Notes under the pieces: generated by a model
Told to the model about the DNA's origin: nothing
What the model saw: the letters and a program-made list of their open reading frames with translations, nothing else
Databases searched by the model: none
Position numbers and translations under genes: made by a program
Assembly: GCA_016713785.1 (NCBI GenBank)
Contig: JADJOM010000003.1
Coordinates: 949,501 to 1,013,500, forward strand
Source of the DNA: Gemmatimonadota bacterium
GTDB taxonomy: Bacteria > Gemmatimonadota > Gemmatimonadetes > Gemmatimonadales > GWC2-71-9
Direction: 5' to 3'
Length of the DNA stretch: 64,000 nt
Part shown: positions 1 to 8,943 of the stretch, one piece after another
Layout of the letters: each line of letters starts with the position of its first letter
How positions within the stretch are numbered: position 1 is the stretch's first letter

Positions 1-120
1 GCCACGCCGGACACCCTCACCGAGGACCTCGCCGCCGCCCACGCGCTGCGCGAGCGGCTCGGCCTGCTGCTCACGGGCCAGGCGGAGGCCGGCCAGCTCC
101 TCACGGCAAAGGACCGGTGA
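1..120 (+). CDS. C-terminal end of an unidentified protein (partial)
   Basis: The frame is open from the first base of the window and stops with TGA at 118-120, giving the last 39 residues of a protein that starts outside. The residues are rich in Ala, Leu and Arg and look helical (ending LLTAKDR). I see no motif that names a family. The stop overlaps the ATG of the next gene (TGATG), so the two are probably cotranscribed and translationally coupled. Real coding is likely because of this junction and the GC-rich third positions, but function is unknown. Confidence 0.55.
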   Translation, partial: ATPDTLTEDLAAAHALRERLGLLLTGQAEAGQLLTAKDR

Positions 121-992
121 TGCGGACCCGAACCCTGGCGGCGGCGATCACCCTGCTCGCGCCCGCGGTCCTGGCCGGCCAGGTGTCGCTGGCCACCACC
201 CCCGCCACTCCGGTGCGGGGCGCCCTGTTCCAGCTGCGCCTGGCCCCGACCGGGCCCGCCCCGGTGGACCGGATCGAGGGGGTCGTGGCCGATGAGCCAC
301 TGCACTTCACCCGCGAGGAGGGGCTGTTGTGGACGGCCCTGGCCCCGGTGCCGGTGGAGGGGGGAGACTCGCTGCCCCTCCTGCTGGTGCTGTGGGAGGG
401 GGATCGCCCGGACACGGTCCGCACCAGCATCGCGGTGGCTCCCGGCGACTATGCCCACGAGCGCCTGCGGGTGGCGCCCGCGATGGCGGAGCCGGACAGC
501 GCGGCCCGGGCGCGGATCGCGCGGGAGGTCGCCCGGGCCCGCGAGGTGAGCCGCGGCGCGCAGCAGACGGCCCGACAGTGGAGCGCCCCGTTCCTCCGCC
601 CCCGCCCCACCCGGATCACCAGTCGCTTCGGCACCGCACGGGAGTACAACGGTGCCGTCACCAGCCGGCACCTGGGCACCGACTTCGCCGGCGCGGTCGG
701 CACACCGGTCCGGGCCACGAATCGCGGGCGGGTGGCGCTGGTGGCCGACTTCTACCTCGCCGGCAAGGTGGTCTACCTCGATCACGGCGAGGGCCTCATC
801 TCGGCCTACTTCCACCTGAGCAAGGCGCTGGTCCGCACGGGGGACACCGTGGAGCGCGGCCAGGTGATCGGCTCGGTGGGCCAGAGTGGCCGCGTTACCG
901 GGCCGCACCTGCACTGGGTGATGCGCTACGGCGGGGTAACGGTCGATCCGATGAGCGTGCTGGCCCTGCTCGGGGAGCCGCCAGGCCCCTGA
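120..992 (+). CDS. Secreted M23-family (LytM-like) metallopeptidase
   Basis: Predicted peptidoglycan endopeptidase of the M23/lysostaphin family acting in the periplasm, 290 aa. A signal peptide (residues 1-20) is followed by about 140 residues of unassigned beta/helical sequence and a C-terminal M23 domain at about 160-285. The zinc and catalytic residues are visible: HLGTD (H184, D188), YFHLS (H232) and the GPHLHW motif (H263, H265). With the full set present it should be an active enzyme rather than a degenerate scaffold. ATG at 120 was chosen because it overlaps the upstream TGA; a GTG one codon earlier (117) is possible. Substrate cross-link is not determinable here. Confidence 0.9.
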   Translation: MRTRTLAAAITLLAPAVLAGQVSLATTPATPVRGALFQLRLAPTGPAPVDRIEGVVADEPLHFTREEGLLWTALAPVPVEGGDSLPLLLVLWEGDRPDTVRTSIAVAPGDYAHERLRVAPAMAEPDSAARARIAREVARAREVSRGAQQTARQWSAPFLRPRPTRITSRFGTAREYNGAVTSRHLGTDFAGAVGTPVRATNRGRVALVADFYLAGKVVYLDHGEGLISAYFHLSKALVRTGDTVERGQVIGSVGQSGRVTGPHLHWVMRYGGVTVDPMSVLALLGEPPGP

Positions 993-1009
993 CATAGCCT
1001 GGACGGCAA

Positions 1010-1042
1010 AAGGGGGAAGCGGCATGGCGCCGCCTCCCCCTT
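1010..1042. terminator. Bidirectional hairpin between the M23 gene and gatB
   Basis: The arms 1010-1023 and 1029-1042 pair over 14 positions with one mismatch around a 5-nt loop. A run of A precedes it and TTAT follows. It lies between two converging genes, so it probably ends both transcripts. Confidence 0.65.
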
Positions 1043-1066
1043 ATCCATCACGAACCCCGTCCGCGC

Positions 1067-2485
1067 CTACGTGAGCTTCTCCAGCAGCAGCGGCGCCACC
1101 TTCTTCGGGTCGGCCTTGCCGCCGCTCTTCTTCATGACCTGCCCGGTGAAGAAGCCCATCAGCTTGGTCTCGCCGCCACGATAGCGCTCCACTTCATTGG
1201 GATTGGCCGCGAGCACCTCGTCCACCCACTGGCCGAGGGCATCGGCATCGCCGACCTGCAGGAGGCCCATCCGCTCGGCGATCGCGCGCGGGGCCTCGGT
1301 GCCGGCCCCGAGTTCGCCGAAGATCCGCTTGGCGGCCTGGTTGCTGACCGTGCCATCCTTGACCAGCGCCACCAGTTCGGCCAGCCGCTCGGGCGTGACG
1401 ATGAACTGTCCCCCCTCGTTGTAGGCGCGGATGGCGTCGTTGATCACCCAGTTGGAGGCGGTCTTGGGCTCCACGCCCCGCGCCACCACCGCCTCGAAGT
1501 AGTCGGCCACCGGCCGCTCGGCCGCGAGGACGCCGGCATCGTACGGCGGCAGGCCATGCAGCGCCATGAAGCGCTCGCGCTTGGCCTCGGGGAGCTCCGG
1601 CAGCGCGGCGTGCTGCCGCTCCACCCAGAGGTGGCTCAGCACCAGCGGCGGCAGGTCAGGGTCGGGGAAGTAGCGGTAGTCGTGGCTCTCTTCCTTGGAC
1701 CGCATGGGGCGGACCTCGCCCGTGCCGGCGTTGAAGAGCATGGTGACCTGCTCCACCTGCCCGCCCGACTCCACCAGCGCGATCTGGCGGTCGCGTTCCA
1801 CCTGCAGCGCCCGCTCTACGTTGGCAAAGCTGTTCATGTTCTTCACCTCGGTCTTGGTGCCGAGGCGGGTGTCGCCGGCCTTCCGGATGGAGATGTTGGC
1901 ATCCACCCGGAGCGAGCCTTCCTCCATGTTGCAGTCGCTGATCTCGCAGTACAGCAGGACCTGCTTGAGCGTGGTGAGGTAGGCCCGCGCCTCGCCGGGG
2001 CTCCGCATGTCGGGCTCGCTCACGATCTCGGCCAGCGGGGTACCCGCGCGGTTGAGGTCCACGGCGGTGCGGCCGGGCAGCCGGTCGTGCAGTGACTTGC
2101 CGGCGTCCTCCTCCACGTGCAGCCGGGTGATGCCCAGCCGCAGCCGCCCGCGCTCGGGCGATTCGATGACCAGTGCGCCGCCGGTGGCGAGGGGCTGGTC
2201 GAACTGCGAGATCTGGTATCCCTTGGGGAGGTCGGGATAGAAGTAGTTCTTCCGGGCAAAGACGCTGGTCGGGTGCACCGTGCAGCCGAGCGCCAGCGCG
2301 GCCCGCGTGGCCAGCCGGATGGCGTGCTCGTTGGGCACCGGGAGGGCGCCGGGCAGGCCCAGGCAGACCGGGCACACCTGAGTGTTGGGCGCGGCGCCGA
2401 AGCGGTTGGTGCAGCCGCAGAACATCTTGGTCCGGGTGAGGAGCTGCACGTGCACCTCGAGCCCGATGACGGTTTCCCAGGTCAT
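1067..2485 (-). CDS. gatB: Aspartyl/glutamyl-tRNA(Asn/Gln) amidotransferase subunit B
   Basis: Kinase/tRNA-binding subunit of GatCAB, which converts misacylated Glu-tRNA(Gln) and/or Asp-tRNA(Asn) to the amide. At 472 aa it is normal length. It begins TWETVIGLEVHVQL, the family N-terminus. The zinc site is intact (C23, C25, C38, C41), and the C-terminal helical/YqeY-like tail (RIFGEL, KKVAPLLLEKL) binds tRNA. Its ATG overlaps the gatA stop by one base (TGATG). It is the last gene of the chain serS, kinase, pcrA, gatC, gatA, gatB. The organism therefore uses indirect aminoacylation for at least one of Gln or Asn. Confidence 0.97.
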   Translation of the reverse strand: MTWETVIGLEVHVQLLTRTKMFCGCTNRFGAAPNTQVCPVCLGLPGALPVPNEHAIRLATRAALALGCTVHPTSVFARKNYFYPDLPKGYQISQFDQPLATGGALVIESPERGRLRLGITRLHVEEDAGKSLHDRLPGRTAVDLNRAGTPLAEIVSEPDMRSPGEARAYLTTLKQVLLYCEISDCNMEEGSLRVDANISIRKAGDTRLGTKTEVKNMNSFANVERALQVERDRQIALVESGGQVEQVTMLFNAGTGEVRPMRSKEESHDYRYFPDPDLPPLVLSHLWVERQHAALPELPEAKRERFMALHGLPPYDAGVLAAERPVADYFEAVVARGVEPKTASNWVINDAIRAYNEGGQFIVTPERLAELVALVKDGTVSNQAAKRIFGELGAGTEAPRAIAERMGLLQVGDADALGQWVDEVLAANPNEVERYRGGETKLMGFFTGQVMKKSGGKADPKKVAPLLLEKLT

Positions 2486-3924
2486 CAGCGCACCTCCCGC
2501 CGGGCGTCAAGGTTGGCCTCGAGCGCCCCGGCCACGGCGAGCATGCGGCCCTCCGCGAACATCGGCGCCACCAGCTGGGCCCCGATGGGCAGCCCCTCCG
2601 CGCGTCCGATGGGGAGGCTGAGCGCGGGGAGCGCGGCCAGGTTGATCGAGCAGGTGAAGATGTCGGCCAGGTACATCGCCACCGGGTCCTCGGTCTTGTC
2701 GCCCGCCTTGAACGCCGGCGTCGGGGTGGTCGGGGTGAGCAGGAAGTCGACCCCGCCGTCGAAGACCCGGCGGAAGTCATCGGCCAGCAGCGCCCGCACC
2801 TGCTGCGCCTTCCGGTAGTAGGCGTCGTAGTAGCCGGAGGAGAGCACGTAGGTGCCGATCAGGATGCGCCGCCGCACCTCGGCGCCGAAGCCCGTGCCGC
2901 GGGTGGCGCGATACAGCGCGCGGACGTCGCCCTCGGGCCCCACGTGCCGCGGGCCGTAGCGGACGCCGTCGAACCGGGCCAGGTTGGCCGCCGCCTCGGC
3001 GGGGGCCACGATGTAGTAGGTCGGCACGGCGTACCTGGTGTGCGGCAGCGAGACTTCCTTGATGGTGCCGCCGAGCTGCTGGATCAGGCGCGCGGTGTGG
3101 TCGAGGCCCGCGCGCACCGCGCCGTCGAGGTCGGGCGGGAAGTACTCCCGCGGCATCCCGAAGGTGACGCCGGTGAGGTCCCGGCGGGCGGCCTCGAGGA
3201 CCGGCGCCGGCTCCACCGCGGTGGTGGCGTCGAAGCGGTCCTCCCCGCTGATCACGGCGAGCACCCGCGCTGCGTCGTCGACCGTCTGGCCGAAGACGCT
3301 GACCTGGTCCAGCGACGAGCCGAACGCCACGAGGCCGTACCGGCTGACGCGGCCGTAGGTGGGCTTGACGCCCACGATGCCGCAGAAGCTCGCCGGCTGG
3401 CGCACCGATCCGCCGGTCTCGGAGCCGAGCGCCGCCGGGACCACGCCGGCGGCCACCAGCGCCGCCGAGCCGCCCGAGGAGCCGCCCGGGACGCGGCTGG
3501 GATCGAGCGGATGGCGCACCCGCCCCCACGCCGAGTGCTCGGTGGAGGAGCCCATGGCGAACTCGTCGAGGTTGGTCTTGGAGGCGATCATCGCCCCCGC
3601 CGCCCGGAGCTTCCGCACCACGGTGGCGTCGAAGGGCGAGACGTAGCCCTCGAGGATCCGCGAGGCGCAGGTGGTGGGCTGGTCGGTGGTGACGATGTTG
3701 TCCTTGATGGCCACCGGCACGCCCGCCAGCGGCAGGGCGCGACGCACCGCGGCCGGGATCGCGTCGATCCGGGCGGCCTCGTGGTCGAGCACCTCCTGTG
3801 ACCAGTGCAGGGTGGCGTTGAGGGGGGCGGCCCGCGTCAGCCGCTTGCCCACCTCGCGGGCCACCGAGGCGGCGCTGGTGCGGTCCTCCCCCACCGAGCG
3901 CGCGATGAAGTCGACGCCGCTCAT
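2485..3924 (-). CDS. gatA: Glu-tRNA(Gln) amidotransferase subunit A (glutaminase/amidase)
   Basis: Amidase-signature subunit of GatCAB that releases ammonia from glutamine and passes it to GatB. 479 aa. The Ser-cisSer-Lys triad is complete: K74 in VAIKDN, S149 in GGSSGGS and S173 in GGSVRQPA. The spacings (75 and 24) equal those of the S. aureus enzyme. Its start overlaps the end of gatC by ATGA and its stop abuts gatB, so the three subunits are made in fixed order from one mRNA. Confidence 0.97.
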   Translation of the reverse strand: MSGVDFIARSVGEDRTSAASVAREVGKRLTRAAPLNATLHWSQEVLDHEAARIDAIPAAVRRALPLAGVPVAIKDNIVTTDQPTTCASRILEGYVSPFDATVVRKLRAAGAMIASKTNLDEFAMGSSTEHSAWGRVRHPLDPSRVPGGSSGGSAALVAAGVVPAALGSETGGSVRQPASFCGIVGVKPTYGRVSRYGLVAFGSSLDQVSVFGQTVDDAARVLAVISGEDRFDATTAVEPAPVLEAARRDLTGVTFGMPREYFPPDLDGAVRAGLDHTARLIQQLGGTIKEVSLPHTRYAVPTYYIVAPAEAAANLARFDGVRYGPRHVGPEGDVRALYRATRGTGFGAEVRRRILIGTYVLSSGYYDAYYRKAQQVRALLADDFRRVFDGGVDFLLTPTTPTPAFKAGDKTEDPVAMYLADIFTCSINLAALPALSLPIGRAEGLPIGAQLVAPMFAEGRMLAVAGALEANLDARREVR

Positions 3925-4223
3925 TCCGCCCCCTCCATCGCCCCGAGCCGGGGCACCGCGAAGAGGCCCTGGGGGAACTCCGGCGCGATGGCCGCCGGCG
4001 GATGCACCAGCCGGTCGGAGGCCGGCTCGTCGGCCCGCAGGCGGACCGCCGCCGGCCCGGCCACGAACGGCGGCGCTTCCTCGCCGGCCGGGACCTCGTT
4101 CAGCTGGGCCACGAAGTCCACGATGCGGCTCATCTGGTCCACCAGCCGCGGCAGGTCGGCCTCGGCCACCTCGAGTTCCGCGAGCCGCGCCACGTGCAGC
4201 ACATCCTCACGACGAATGCTCAT
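3921..4223 (-). CDS. gatC: Glu-tRNA(Gln) amidotransferase subunit C
   Basis: Small subunit that wraps around and stabilises GatA in GatCAB; 100 aa, a typical length. It begins MSIRREDVLHVARLAEL, the conserved first helix, and ends with the extended belt segment (FAVPRL). I chose ATG at 4223 because it overlaps the pcrA stop as ATGA; an in-frame ATG four codons earlier (4235) is less likely. It overlaps gatA by four bases. Confidence 0.95.
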   Translation of the reverse strand: MSIRREDVLHVARLAELEVAEADLPRLVDQMSRIVDFVAQLNEVPAGEEAPPFVAGPAAVRLRADEPASDRLVHPPAAIAPEFPQGLFAVPRLGAMEGAE

Positions 4224-6514
4224 GCGCTCTCCCATTCCCGTTCGAGCCCGGCGTAGGCCACCAGCAGCTGCTTCACGCCATGCTCCTCGTCATCGAACTT
4301 CACGGACACCTTGAGGTCCCGCCCCGTGCCGGTCAGGCCCTGGATGGTCCCACTGCCGAAACGCCGGTGCCGCACCCGCTCGCCCTTCACGTACCGGGGG
4401 GCATCCTGCGACACCTCGGGTTCTTCGGCCGCGGGCCGGCCCGGCGACAGGTCCTCATCGAAGAACGCGTCGCGCCGTCCCGGGCCACCGCCCGCGGGGG
4501 CCCCAGGGCGCCGGGGCGTGGCGCCGGCGCTCCAGCTCGGCGCCCACATGGAGCTGGTCCGCTTCTCCTCGACCACGCCTGGCGGCAGCGCGGTCAGGAA
4601 CCGGGAGGGCCGCCCAGGCATCAGCTGCCCACCCCGCCGCCGGGCCCGGGCCCAGCTCACGTACAGCTTGTCCTTGGCGCGCGTGATACCAACGTAGCAG
4701 AGCCGGCGCTCTTCTTCGAGCCCGTTCTCCTGCTCCTCGGCCCGGGCCAGGGGGAAGAGCCCGTCCTCGAGGCCGGACAGCACCACCACCGGCCATTCCA
4801 GCCCCTTGGCGGTGTGCAGGGTCATGAGGGTGACGCCCTCGTTGGGCCCCTGGATGCTGTCGTGGGAGGAGAGCAGCGCCGCCTCGGAGAGGAACCGTTC
4901 CAGCGGGGTGGTGGGATCGTCCTCGGCCGGCTCGATCACCTCCGACCACTCGGCGGCGCTGGCCACCAGTTCGCGCACGTTCTCCCAGCGATCCATCCCC
5001 TCGGGCCCTTCGGCCAGGAGCACCTGCTCGTAGTTGATGGCCGTGATCACCTGCTCCAGCACCTGCGCCGGCGACCAGGTGGCCGTGGTCTCGCGCAGCC
5101 CGGTGATCAACTCGGCAAAGCCGCCGAGCGCCCCGCGGACGTTGGGGCGCAGCCCCTGCACCATCTCCGCCGCGCCGGCGGCGGAGAGGAGCGGCTTCTC
5201 CCAGCGCACGGCGGCTTCCGCCAGCACCGCGAGGCTCGACTCGCCGAGCCCCCGCCGCGGCACCGCGATGGCCCGCAGGAAGGCCTCGTCGTCGGCGGGA
5301 TTGGCGATCAGCCGGAGGTAGGCCAGCAGGTCCTTCACCTCCCGCCGGTCATAAAAGCTGATGGCACCGATGATCCGGTACGGGATGCCGGCGCGCCGGA
5401 ACGATTCCTCCAGCGCGCGCGACTGGGAATTGGTGCGGTACAGCACGGCCATCTCGGGATAGGCCCAGTCGCCCTTGCCGGCGCGGGTGCGCAGCTCGGA
5501 GACGATCCACTCCGCCTCGTCGCGCTCATCGGCCGCCGCCACCACGGTGACCTTCTCCCCGCCCTTCCGCCGGGTGCGCAGGGTCTTGCCGATGCGCCCC
5601 TTGTTCTCCTCGATGACGGCATTGGCGGCGTCGAGCACCACCTGGGTGGAGCGGTAGTTGTCCTCCAGCCGCACCACCCGGCTGCCGCTGAAGTCGGTGA
5701 GGAACGACTGCATGTTGCGCACGTCGGCGCCGCGCCAGCCGTAGATCGACTGGTCGTCGTCGCCCACCGCGCAGACGTTGCCGTGGGCACCCAGCAGCCG
5801 CACCAGCTGGTATTGCGCGGAGTTGGTGTCCTGGAACTCGTCCACCAGCAGGAAGGCGAAGCGCTCCTGGTAGTACCGCAGCCGGTCGGGCCGCTCCCGG
5901 AAGAGGGTGAGCGGGTGCAGCATCAGGTCATCGAAGTCCATCGCGTTCTGCGCCTTGAGCGCGGCCCCGAGGGCGCGATAGACGTCGGCGGCCACCTGCG
6001 CCGGCCGGTCGAAGGGCGAGGCGGCGAGGTCGTCCGGGGAGGTCATCCGGTTCTTGGCCGCCGAGATGAGCCCCTGGATGAGCTTGGGCGGGAACAGCTT
6101 GGACGAGTGCCCCCGCTGCTCCATCAACCGCTTGATGAGCGAGAGGCGGTCATCCTCGTCGTAGATGGTGAACTGGCGGGTGAAGCCGAGAGCCTCGGCC
6201 TCGCGCCGGAGCAGCCGCGCCGACAGGGAGTGGAAGGTGCCGATCCACAGGCCGGAAGGATCCTGGCCCAGCTGGCGGCCCACCCGCTCCTTCATCTCGC
6301 CGGCGGCCTTGTTGGTGAAGGTCACCGCGAAGATCCGCGTGGGCGCCACGCCCGCCTGGTCGATCAGCCGCGCGATGCGCATGGTGAGCACCCGGGTCTT
6401 GCCCGAGCCGGCGCCCGCCACCACCAGCAGCGGGCCATGCACGTGCTCCACCGCCTCCCGCTGCGGCGGATTCAGGCCCTCGAGGCCGATCAGGGGGGCA
6501 CGGTCAGGCGTCAT
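4220..6514 (-). CDS. pcrA: UvrD/PcrA-family superfamily 1 DNA helicase
   Basis: 3'-5' DNA helicase/translocase for repair and removal of stalled complexes, cytoplasmic; 764 aa. Visible motifs in order: Q motif (LNPPQREAV), Walker A AGAGSGKT at 33-40, DEFQDTN (motif II), QSIYGWRGAD (III), LMTLHTAKGLEWPVV (V) and CYVGITRAKDKLYVSWA (VI). A C-terminal Tudor-like module (YVKGERVRHRRFGSGTI) is typical of PcrA/UvrD and contacts RNA polymerase in PcrA. It overlaps the upstream kinase by 11 nt and gatC by 4 nt. I use the PcrA name because of the C-terminal module; UvrD would be equally acceptable. Confidence 0.94.
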   Translation of the reverse strand: MTPDRAPLIGLEGLNPPQREAVEHVHGPLLVVAGAGSGKTRVLTMRIARLIDQAGVAPTRIFAVTFTNKAAGEMKERVGRQLGQDPSGLWIGTFHSLSARLLRREAEALGFTRQFTIYDEDDRLSLIKRLMEQRGHSSKLFPPKLIQGLISAAKNRMTSPDDLAASPFDRPAQVAADVYRALGAALKAQNAMDFDDLMLHPLTLFRERPDRLRYYQERFAFLLVDEFQDTNSAQYQLVRLLGAHGNVCAVGDDDQSIYGWRGADVRNMQSFLTDFSGSRVVRLEDNYRSTQVVLDAANAVIEENKGRIGKTLRTRRKGGEKVTVVAAADERDEAEWIVSELRTRAGKGDWAYPEMAVLYRTNSQSRALEESFRRAGIPYRIIGAISFYDRREVKDLLAYLRLIANPADDEAFLRAIAVPRRGLGESSLAVLAEAAVRWEKPLLSAAGAAEMVQGLRPNVRGALGGFAELITGLRETTATWSPAQVLEQVITAINYEQVLLAEGPEGMDRWENVRELVASAAEWSEVIEPAEDDPTTPLERFLSEAALLSSHDSIQGPNEGVTLMTLHTAKGLEWPVVVLSGLEDGLFPLARAEEQENGLEEERRLCYVGITRAKDKLYVSWARARRRGGQLMPGRPSRFLTALPPGVVEEKRTSSMWAPSWSAGATPRRPGAPAGGGPGRRDAFFDEDLSPGRPAAEEPEVSQDAPRYVKGERVRHRRFGSGTIQGLTGTGRDLKVSVKFDDEEHGVKQLLVAYAGLEREWESA

Positions 6515-7685
6515 GCATGGGGATCCGGATCAGGAAGGTCGCACCGGGCTCGCTCGATTCGAGGAGCAATTCGCCGCCGTGGGAGTCCTCCACGACGCGT
6601 CGCGCCAGGGCGAGCCCGATGCCCCATCCGCTCGACTTGGTGGTGATGCCGGGCTCGAAGATGCGCCGGCGCAGGTCGCCCGGGATACCGGGTCCGTCGT
6701 CCATCACCCGCAGGGCCGCGGCATCGGCCTCCTGGTCCACCCGCAGCGTGATCGTCCCCTCCCGGCCGCTGAGGGCGTCGATGGCGTTCTTGACCAGCGA
6801 CTCCAGCGCCCACTCGAGCAGGATCGGGTCGCCGAGCACCACCGGCCCCGACTCCGGCGCGTCGACCACCATCTCGATCCGGTTGGCGCGACTCGGCAGG
6901 CGGGGCCGGAAGTACCCGGCCACCTTGCGGGCGAGCTGGCCGGCGTCGATCGGGTCGCGCCGCGTCTTGTGGCCGATCCGCTCAAAGCGCTGCGCCACCC
7001 GCTCCAGCCGCTCCGCGTCGGCCTCGAGGTGCTCGGCCAGCCGCGGGGGCGGCGTGGCGCGGGACCGGAGCTGCTCGATCCACCCCTGCAGGCTCATGAG
7101 CGGGGTGCCCATCTGGTGCGCCGCCTCGCGCGCCATGGCCACCCAGAGCCGGTCGCGCTGGGCCGTCATCGCGTTCCGGTAGGCCGCGAGCCCCACGCCC
7201 ACGATGGTGACGAGGATGAACGCCTGCAGGATGGAGAGCGCCGTGAGCTGCCGCTTGGTGGGCACCGGCCCGTAGTGCAGCGTCCCGAGGGACGGTTCGG
7301 TGATCGGGGGGTTCTCGCGATCGAGCTCGGCGGCGAAGAGCCGCACCCGCGGGTCGTCGGGCGCGGCGTCGAAGGGGAGATTGGCGGCGGCGGTCACCCG
7401 GCCGGCGGTGTCGGTCACCACGAGCGGGATGCCCACCCGCCGCACCTGTTCCCCCAGGCGCAGCAGCGCGTCCACCGCCGCGCCCTCTCGCGGGTCATTC
7501 AGCCCGGCGAACACCCCTGCGTAGAGCCGACTGATCGCCGTGGCATCGCTCTGGAAGTGCGCCACCACGATCCACCCCGAACCCGCCGAGAGCCCCAGCA
7601 GGAGCAGCACCAGCAGCACCACCAGCGCCGGCGCGAACCGGCGCAGGCCCCGCCTACGCACGCGCCACGAGCCGGTCGGTGCCAA
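6504..7685 (-). CDS. Sensor histidine kinase, two membrane segments
   Basis: Membrane two-component sensor, 393 aa. A TM helix at about 17-37 is followed by an outside sensor region of about 105 residues, a second TM at about 149-169 and the kinase core. The phospho-acceptor box is AREAAHQMGTPLMSL with H190, an HQMGTP variant of the usual HELRTP. The ATPase boxes are present (LVKNAIDAL, DDGPGIP, GWGIGLALARR). No response regulator is adjacent. The ATG at 7685 overlaps serS by 32 nt; a GTG at 7661 would overlap by 8 nt and is plausible, and neither has a clear Shine-Dalgarno. Its signal is unknown. Confidence 0.85.
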   Translation of the reverse strand: MAPTGSWRVRRRGLRRFAPALVVLLVLLLLGLSAGSGWIVVAHFQSDATAISRLYAGVFAGLNDPREGAAVDALLRLGEQVRRVGIPLVVTDTAGRVTAAANLPFDAAPDDPRVRLFAAELDRENPPITEPSLGTLHYGPVPTKRQLTALSILQAFILVTIVGVGLAAYRNAMTAQRDRLWVAMAREAAHQMGTPLMSLQGWIEQLRSRATPPPRLAEHLEADAERLERVAQRFERIGHKTRRDPIDAGQLARKVAGYFRPRLPSRANRIEMVVDAPESGPVVLGDPILLEWALESLVKNAIDALSGREGTITLRVDQEADAAALRVMDDGPGIPGDLRRRIFEPGITTKSSGWGIGLALARRVVEDSHGGELLLESSEPGATFLIRIPMHDA

Positions 7686-8937
7686 GGTACGGTACCAGGA
7701 CCGGCGGGATCACCACCGACCCATCCGCCTGCTGGTTGTTCTCCAGGAGGGCGATGATCGTCCGCGGGAAGGCGACTCCCGAGGCATTCAGCGTGTGCAC
7801 GAACTCGGGCTTGGCCCCCGGTTCCCGGCGGAAGCGGATGCCCGCCCGCCGCGCCTGGAAGTCCGTGAAGCTGCTGGCGCTCGAGGCCTCGAGCCAGGTG
7901 CCCACGCCGGCGGCCCAGACCTCAAGGTCAAAGGTGCAGGCGCTCGCGAAGCCGGTGTCACCGGCCGCCAGCGCGAGCCGCCGGTACGGGATGCCCAGCC
8001 GCTCCAGCGCCGTCTCCGCGTGGCGGGTCATCTTCTCGTGCTCGGCCGGGCTGTCCTCGGGGCGGCAGAACCGGACCAGCTCCACCTTGTCGAACTGGTG
8101 CACCCGGATCAGCCCGCGGGTGTCCTTTCCCGCCGCGCCGGCCTCACGCCGGAAGCAGGGCGTGTACGCGCAGTACCCCCGCGGCAGGTCGGCGCCCTCG
8201 AGGATCTCGTCCCGGTGGATGTTGGTGACCGGAACCTCGGCGGTGGGGATCAGGAACAGCTCGTCGGCGGTGACCGTGTACAGCTCCTCCGCGAACTTGG
8301 GGAGCTGGCCGGTCCCGGTCATCGAGGCCCGGTTCACCAGGAAGGGCGGCGCGATCTCGGTGTAGCCGTGCTCGGTGGTGTGGAGATCGAGCAGGAAGTT
8401 CTTGAGCGCCCGCACCAGCCGGGCGCCCGGGCCGGTGAAGAGCGGGAAGCCCGAGCCGCTGAGCTTGGCGCCGCGCGGCAGGTCGAACAGCCCGAGCGCC
8501 GCGCCGAGCTCCCAGTGGGGCTTCGGCGTGAAGGCAAACACCGGGTGCGACCCGACCTCCTTCACCACCGCATTCGCGCTGGCGTCGCCCTCCGGTACGG
8601 TGGGGAGCGGCAGGTTCGGCACCTGCATGATGAGCAGGTCGATCTCCGCCTCGATCTCGCGCACCCGCTGGTCGAGCGCCTTGACCTCCTCGCCCGACAC
8701 CTTCAGCTGTTCGAGCAGCGCGTCGGCGGGCTCCTTGGCCCGCTTGCGGCGCGCCACCTCCTCGGAGGCGGCGTTCCGCTCGGCCTTGAGCGCCTCGACC
8801 CGGGTCAGGGCGTCGCGGCGGTGGCGATCGAGGATGGTGAGGCGGTCGAGCAGGGCGTCGAGGGCGGGATCCAGCCGGCGGGCCACCTGGGCGCGGACCG
8901 CCGCGGCATCCGCACGGAGCAGCTTGATGTCGATCAC
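7654..8937 (-). CDS. serS: Seryl-tRNA synthetase
   Basis: Class II synthetase charging tRNA-Ser; 427 aa, standard length. An N-terminal long antiparallel coiled coil (about 30-110) grips the tRNA variable arm. Motif 2 (RGLIRVHQFDKVEL) and motif 3 with the GDTGFASACTFDLEVW region are present. The two tRNA-Ser genes of this window (43578-43665 and 46478-46564) are its substrates. Upstream, 6 nt away, is a lipoprotein gene; downstream it overlaps the kinase gene. Confidence 0.97.
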   Translation of the reverse strand: MIDIKLLRADAAAVRAQVARRLDPALDALLDRLTILDRHRRDALTRVEALKAERNAASEEVARRKRAKEPADALLEQLKVSGEEVKALDQRVREIEAEIDLLIMQVPNLPLPTVPEGDASANAVVKEVGSHPVFAFTPKPHWELGAALGLFDLPRGAKLSGSGFPLFTGPGARLVRALKNFLLDLHTTEHGYTEIAPPFLVNRASMTGTGQLPKFAEELYTVTADELFLIPTAEVPVTNIHRDEILEGADLPRGYCAYTPCFRREAGAAGKDTRGLIRVHQFDKVELVRFCRPEDSPAEHEKMTRHAETALERLGIPYRRLALAAGDTGFASACTFDLEVWAAGVGTWLEASSASSFTDFQARRAGIRFRREPGAKPEFVHTLNASGVAFPRTIIALLENNQQADGSVVIPPVLVPYLGTDRLVARA

Positions 8938-8943
8938 GGCCGG

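Noticed and set aside
3671..6646. A nearly 1,000-codon open frame on the plus strand
   Set aside because: It is antisense to pcrA, gatA and gatC, rich in Gly/Arg/Pro with no domain. High GC makes long antisense frames common.
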